Assembly (NCBI GenBank): GCA_020347665.1
Contig: CP070737.1
Span: forward strand, 2,205,601 to 2,252,798
DNA: 47,198 bases
Source: Nitrospiraceae bacterium
Lineage (GTDB): Bacteria; Nitrospirota; Thermodesulfovibrionia; Thermodesulfovibrionales; UBA6898
Direction: 5' to 3'
The translations under genes were made by a program, and so were the position numbers. Shown here in pieces: positions 45,541 to 47,198 of the stretch. Every line of letters begins with the position of its first letter. Within the stretch, counting starts at the first letter, position 1. The notes beneath the pieces were generated by a model that was not told the DNA's origin, did no database searches, and was given only the letters and a program-made list of their open reading frames with translations.

Positions 45541-47198
45541 TTAATCTTCGTCAAAATAATTCATGAATTCATCCATATAGAATGAACCGCCTGTATCTAC
45601 AGGATCATTAAGTTTCTCGATATAGGATTGACCTTCTGAAAGAGAAAGTCCTCCATACTTGGTGGAACCCTCCTGTAAAAAAAGAAATATCTCAACAACT
45701 TTCGGGTCAAAATGTTTGCCGGACTCTGAACGAATATTATCAAAAATTTCTTTATCAGGCAGAGCAGCGCGATAAGGACGATCTGACTTCAAGGCATCCC
45801 AGACATCGACAACGGCAAAAATTCTTGCTGCAAGGGGAATCTCTTCATCTTTCAATCCCCGGGGATACCCGCTCCCATCCCATCGTTCATGATGACAGTA
45901 TGGAATATCGAGTGCAGGAGATAAAAATGTTATCGGAGAGAGCATTTCATAAGCTATCACCGGATGCATCCGGATTATCATTCGTTCATTTTCGGTTAGC
46001 GAACCGGGCTTAAAGAGTATACTGTCCGGGACAGCCAGTTTTCCAATATCATGGAGAAGGGCACCACGGCGGAAATGAAGCAGGTTGTCACCACCTACTC
46101 CCATAATCTTGGATATTTTAAGTGTCAATTCGGTAACACGGGTTGAGTGCCCCTTTGTTTTATGATCGCGGTAATCAAGAGCTAATGCCAGCGCTTCAAT
46201 GGTCATATCATATGCCTTGATCACTTCCTTCTTCGAATGGTCCAGATTTTCAAACAGGGATACATAGTCGAGGGCGATAGCAGCCTTATTGGCAAGTGCG
46301 TCAAGAAAGTCAAGCCACTCATCATCAGGGAAGAATTTAGTGCGGTGAAAAACCTCCAGAACTCCTTTGACCATTCCTTTAACAACGAGCGGGATGCCAA
46401 AATATGATCTAAAGCCTTCTTCTTTGAAAAGGTATGCATGTGATAATTTGTAGTTGAATATGGAAACAAATTTTTCTTCAGCCCTGGCAATATCGGGAAT
46501 GATGAGTTTTTTACGGTCTAATGCTATATTCCCGGCACAGCCCTGACCGAACTCCAGTTTGATATGCTTGATTCTCTCTGTTTTAAAACCTTTGTGAGCT
46601 GCATATTCAAGTTTCATTTGTTCAGGATTCAAGAGCAACACGTCAGCAGCATCAATTTTAAGCAGGTCCTTTATTTCTGAGAGTAACGTTGAGAGAATAC
46701 TGTGAAGATCATGACTCTGTATGATAGACATATCGATGGTGCTATGGGCCCGCTGACGCTCAAGCTGACTTTTTACTCTCTCTTCTGCTTTTGCGCGCTC
46801 TTCGGCGTGACCGGATAATTGAGAAACCGCTCCGGATAATTCTGCGGATCTTTCTTCAACAAGTAACTTGAAATGCTCCTTATGCATCTGTAAGTCAAAG
46901 GAAAGCCCAAATTCATTCCTGAGCCTTTTGGTATTGAGGTTTCTGAGAAATACAATGCTTATAAATGCTGAAAGAATAAAAGTATTTGAGATGATGAAAG
47001 CATGGAAATCTGTTATTTTGTCCAGCGTAAGTATGGGCAATAGAAAGGTGGCGTATATGAGAACCGCGCTAAAAAAGTTAAAACGAAAATCAGCAGGAAT
47101 AAAACCGAGCACCAGTATGCCGAGCAGTATCATTCCTGTATAGTATGGAGATGTGTGGCCTCCGTACCGGACAATCATGAGTTCAACCGTAATTGCGG
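45541..47198 (-). CDS. Membrane-bound GAF/HD-GYP c-di-GMP phosphodiesterase (5' end outside window)
   Basis: At least 551 residues. An N-terminal multi-helix membrane region (from 'SPYYTGMILLGILVLGFIPA'), a coiled coil with Glu/Arg-rich segment (about 110-150), a GAF domain (about 160-310: 'FGQGCAGNIALDRKKLIIPD', 'GFRSYFGIPLVVKGMVKGVL') and an HD-GYP domain ('ALALDYRDHKTKGHSTRVTE', LLHDIGKLAVPDSIL, HHERWDGSGYPRGL, 'ARIFAVVDVWDALKSDRPYR'). The HD and GYP motifs are intact, so it should hydrolyse c-di-GMP. The frame has no stop between the ATG at 47178 and the window edge and reads VELMIVRYGGHTSPYY, so the real start is beyond 47198. It is convergent with trpS. Confidence 0.9.
   Translation of the reverse strand, partial: AITVELMIVRYGGHTSPYYTGMILLGILVLGFIPADFRFNFFSAVLIYATFLLPILTLDKITDFHAFIISNTFILSAFISIVFLRNLNTKRLRNEFGLSFDLQMHKEHFKLLVEERSAELSGAVSQLSGHAEERAKAEERVKSQLERQRAHSTIDMSIIQSHDLHSILSTLLSEIKDLLKIDAADVLLLNPEQMKLEYAAHKGFKTERIKHIKLEFGQGCAGNIALDRKKLIIPDIARAEEKFVSIFNYKLSHAYLFKEEGFRSYFGIPLVVKGMVKGVLEVFHRTKFFPDDEWLDFLDALANKAAIALDYVSLFENLDHSKKEVIKAYDMTIEALALALDYRDHKTKGHSTRVTELTLKISKIMGVGGDNLLHFRRGALLHDIGKLAVPDSILFKPGSLTENERMIIRMHPVIAYEMLSPITFLSPALDIPYCHHERWDGSGYPRGLKDEEIPLAARIFAVVDVWDALKSDRPYRAALPDKEIFDNIRSESGKHFDPKVVEIFLFLQEGSTKYGGLSLSEGQSYIEKLNDPVDTGGSFYMDEFMNYFDED

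Overview
The window looks like a chromosomal segment of a Gram-negative, LPS-making bacterium, most likely from the Nitrospirota (Thermodesulfovibrionia-like). That assignment is inference from gene content and order: a complete KDO pathway block, a fused LapA-LapB protein, selenocysteine genes, DUF4388 and two-CW proteins, and many c-di-GMP proteins. No rRNA, tRNA, CRISPR array, insertion sequence or prophage was recognised. Genes sit in tight, often overlapping strings, and several broken or altered genes are scattered among intact housekeeping genes.

Layout. Bases 308-6345 (minus) form a run from mutL through miaA, hfq, a NUDIX hydrolase, a PpiD/SurA-type membrane chaperone fragment and an O-methyltransferase, followed by a small exported protein and a HEAT-repeat protein. 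Bases 6505-11455 (plus) carry proA, nadD, rsfS, rlmH, a LapA-LapB fusion and a Nif3-like protein; rsfS lacks a usable start codon. Bases 11462-17776 alternate in strand: an inositol-phosphatase-family enzyme, a free-standing archaeal-type ThrRS editing domain, a sigma-54-promoted GGDEF-EAL sensor with a haem-c motif, a TrmH-family rRNA methyltransferase, a tiny ribbon-helix-helix protein and a CheR. Bases 17959-25510 (plus) carry a beta-lactamase-fold hydrolase, birA, coaX, a GalT-like protein lacking the catalytic HxH, a universal stress protein, a JAMM peptidase, a TonB-like protein with a 93-bp tandem duplication, a collapsed HesA/MoeB E1 gene and a divergent GGDEF protein.

Bases 25619-28299 (minus) hold an active/inactive pair of M16 peptidases. 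A PilZ gene (plus) follows, preceded by chained mini-ORFs. SelB and SelA (minus) flank a two-CW protein (plus); selA is coupled to a 92-residue protein preceded by an AT-rich, structured intergenic region. Bases 34171-43617 (minus) are a long probable operon: kdsB-pyrG-kdsA-kdsD-kdsC-pgsA-plsY, a TPR/zinc-ribbon membrane protein, a DUF4388 protein with a GspG-like tail, and queC. kdsC carries an in-frame TAG. The window ends with a site-2 protease and trpS (plus) and a GAF/HD-GYP protein (minus) running off the edge.

Themes: envelope biogenesis (KDO, phospholipid, LapAB), c-di-GMP signalling (GGDEF-EAL, GGDEF, PilZ, HD-GYP), RNA modification and translation quality control (MiaA, RlmH, TrmH, QueC, SelA/B, TrpS, ThrRS-editing domain), and coenzyme synthesis (NadD, CoaX, BirA). 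The best leads are the kdsC nonsense codon, the rsfS start defect, the decayed E1 beside an intact JAMM peptidase, the haem-c c-di-GMP sensor behind a sigma-54 promoter, and the structured leader upstream of selA.
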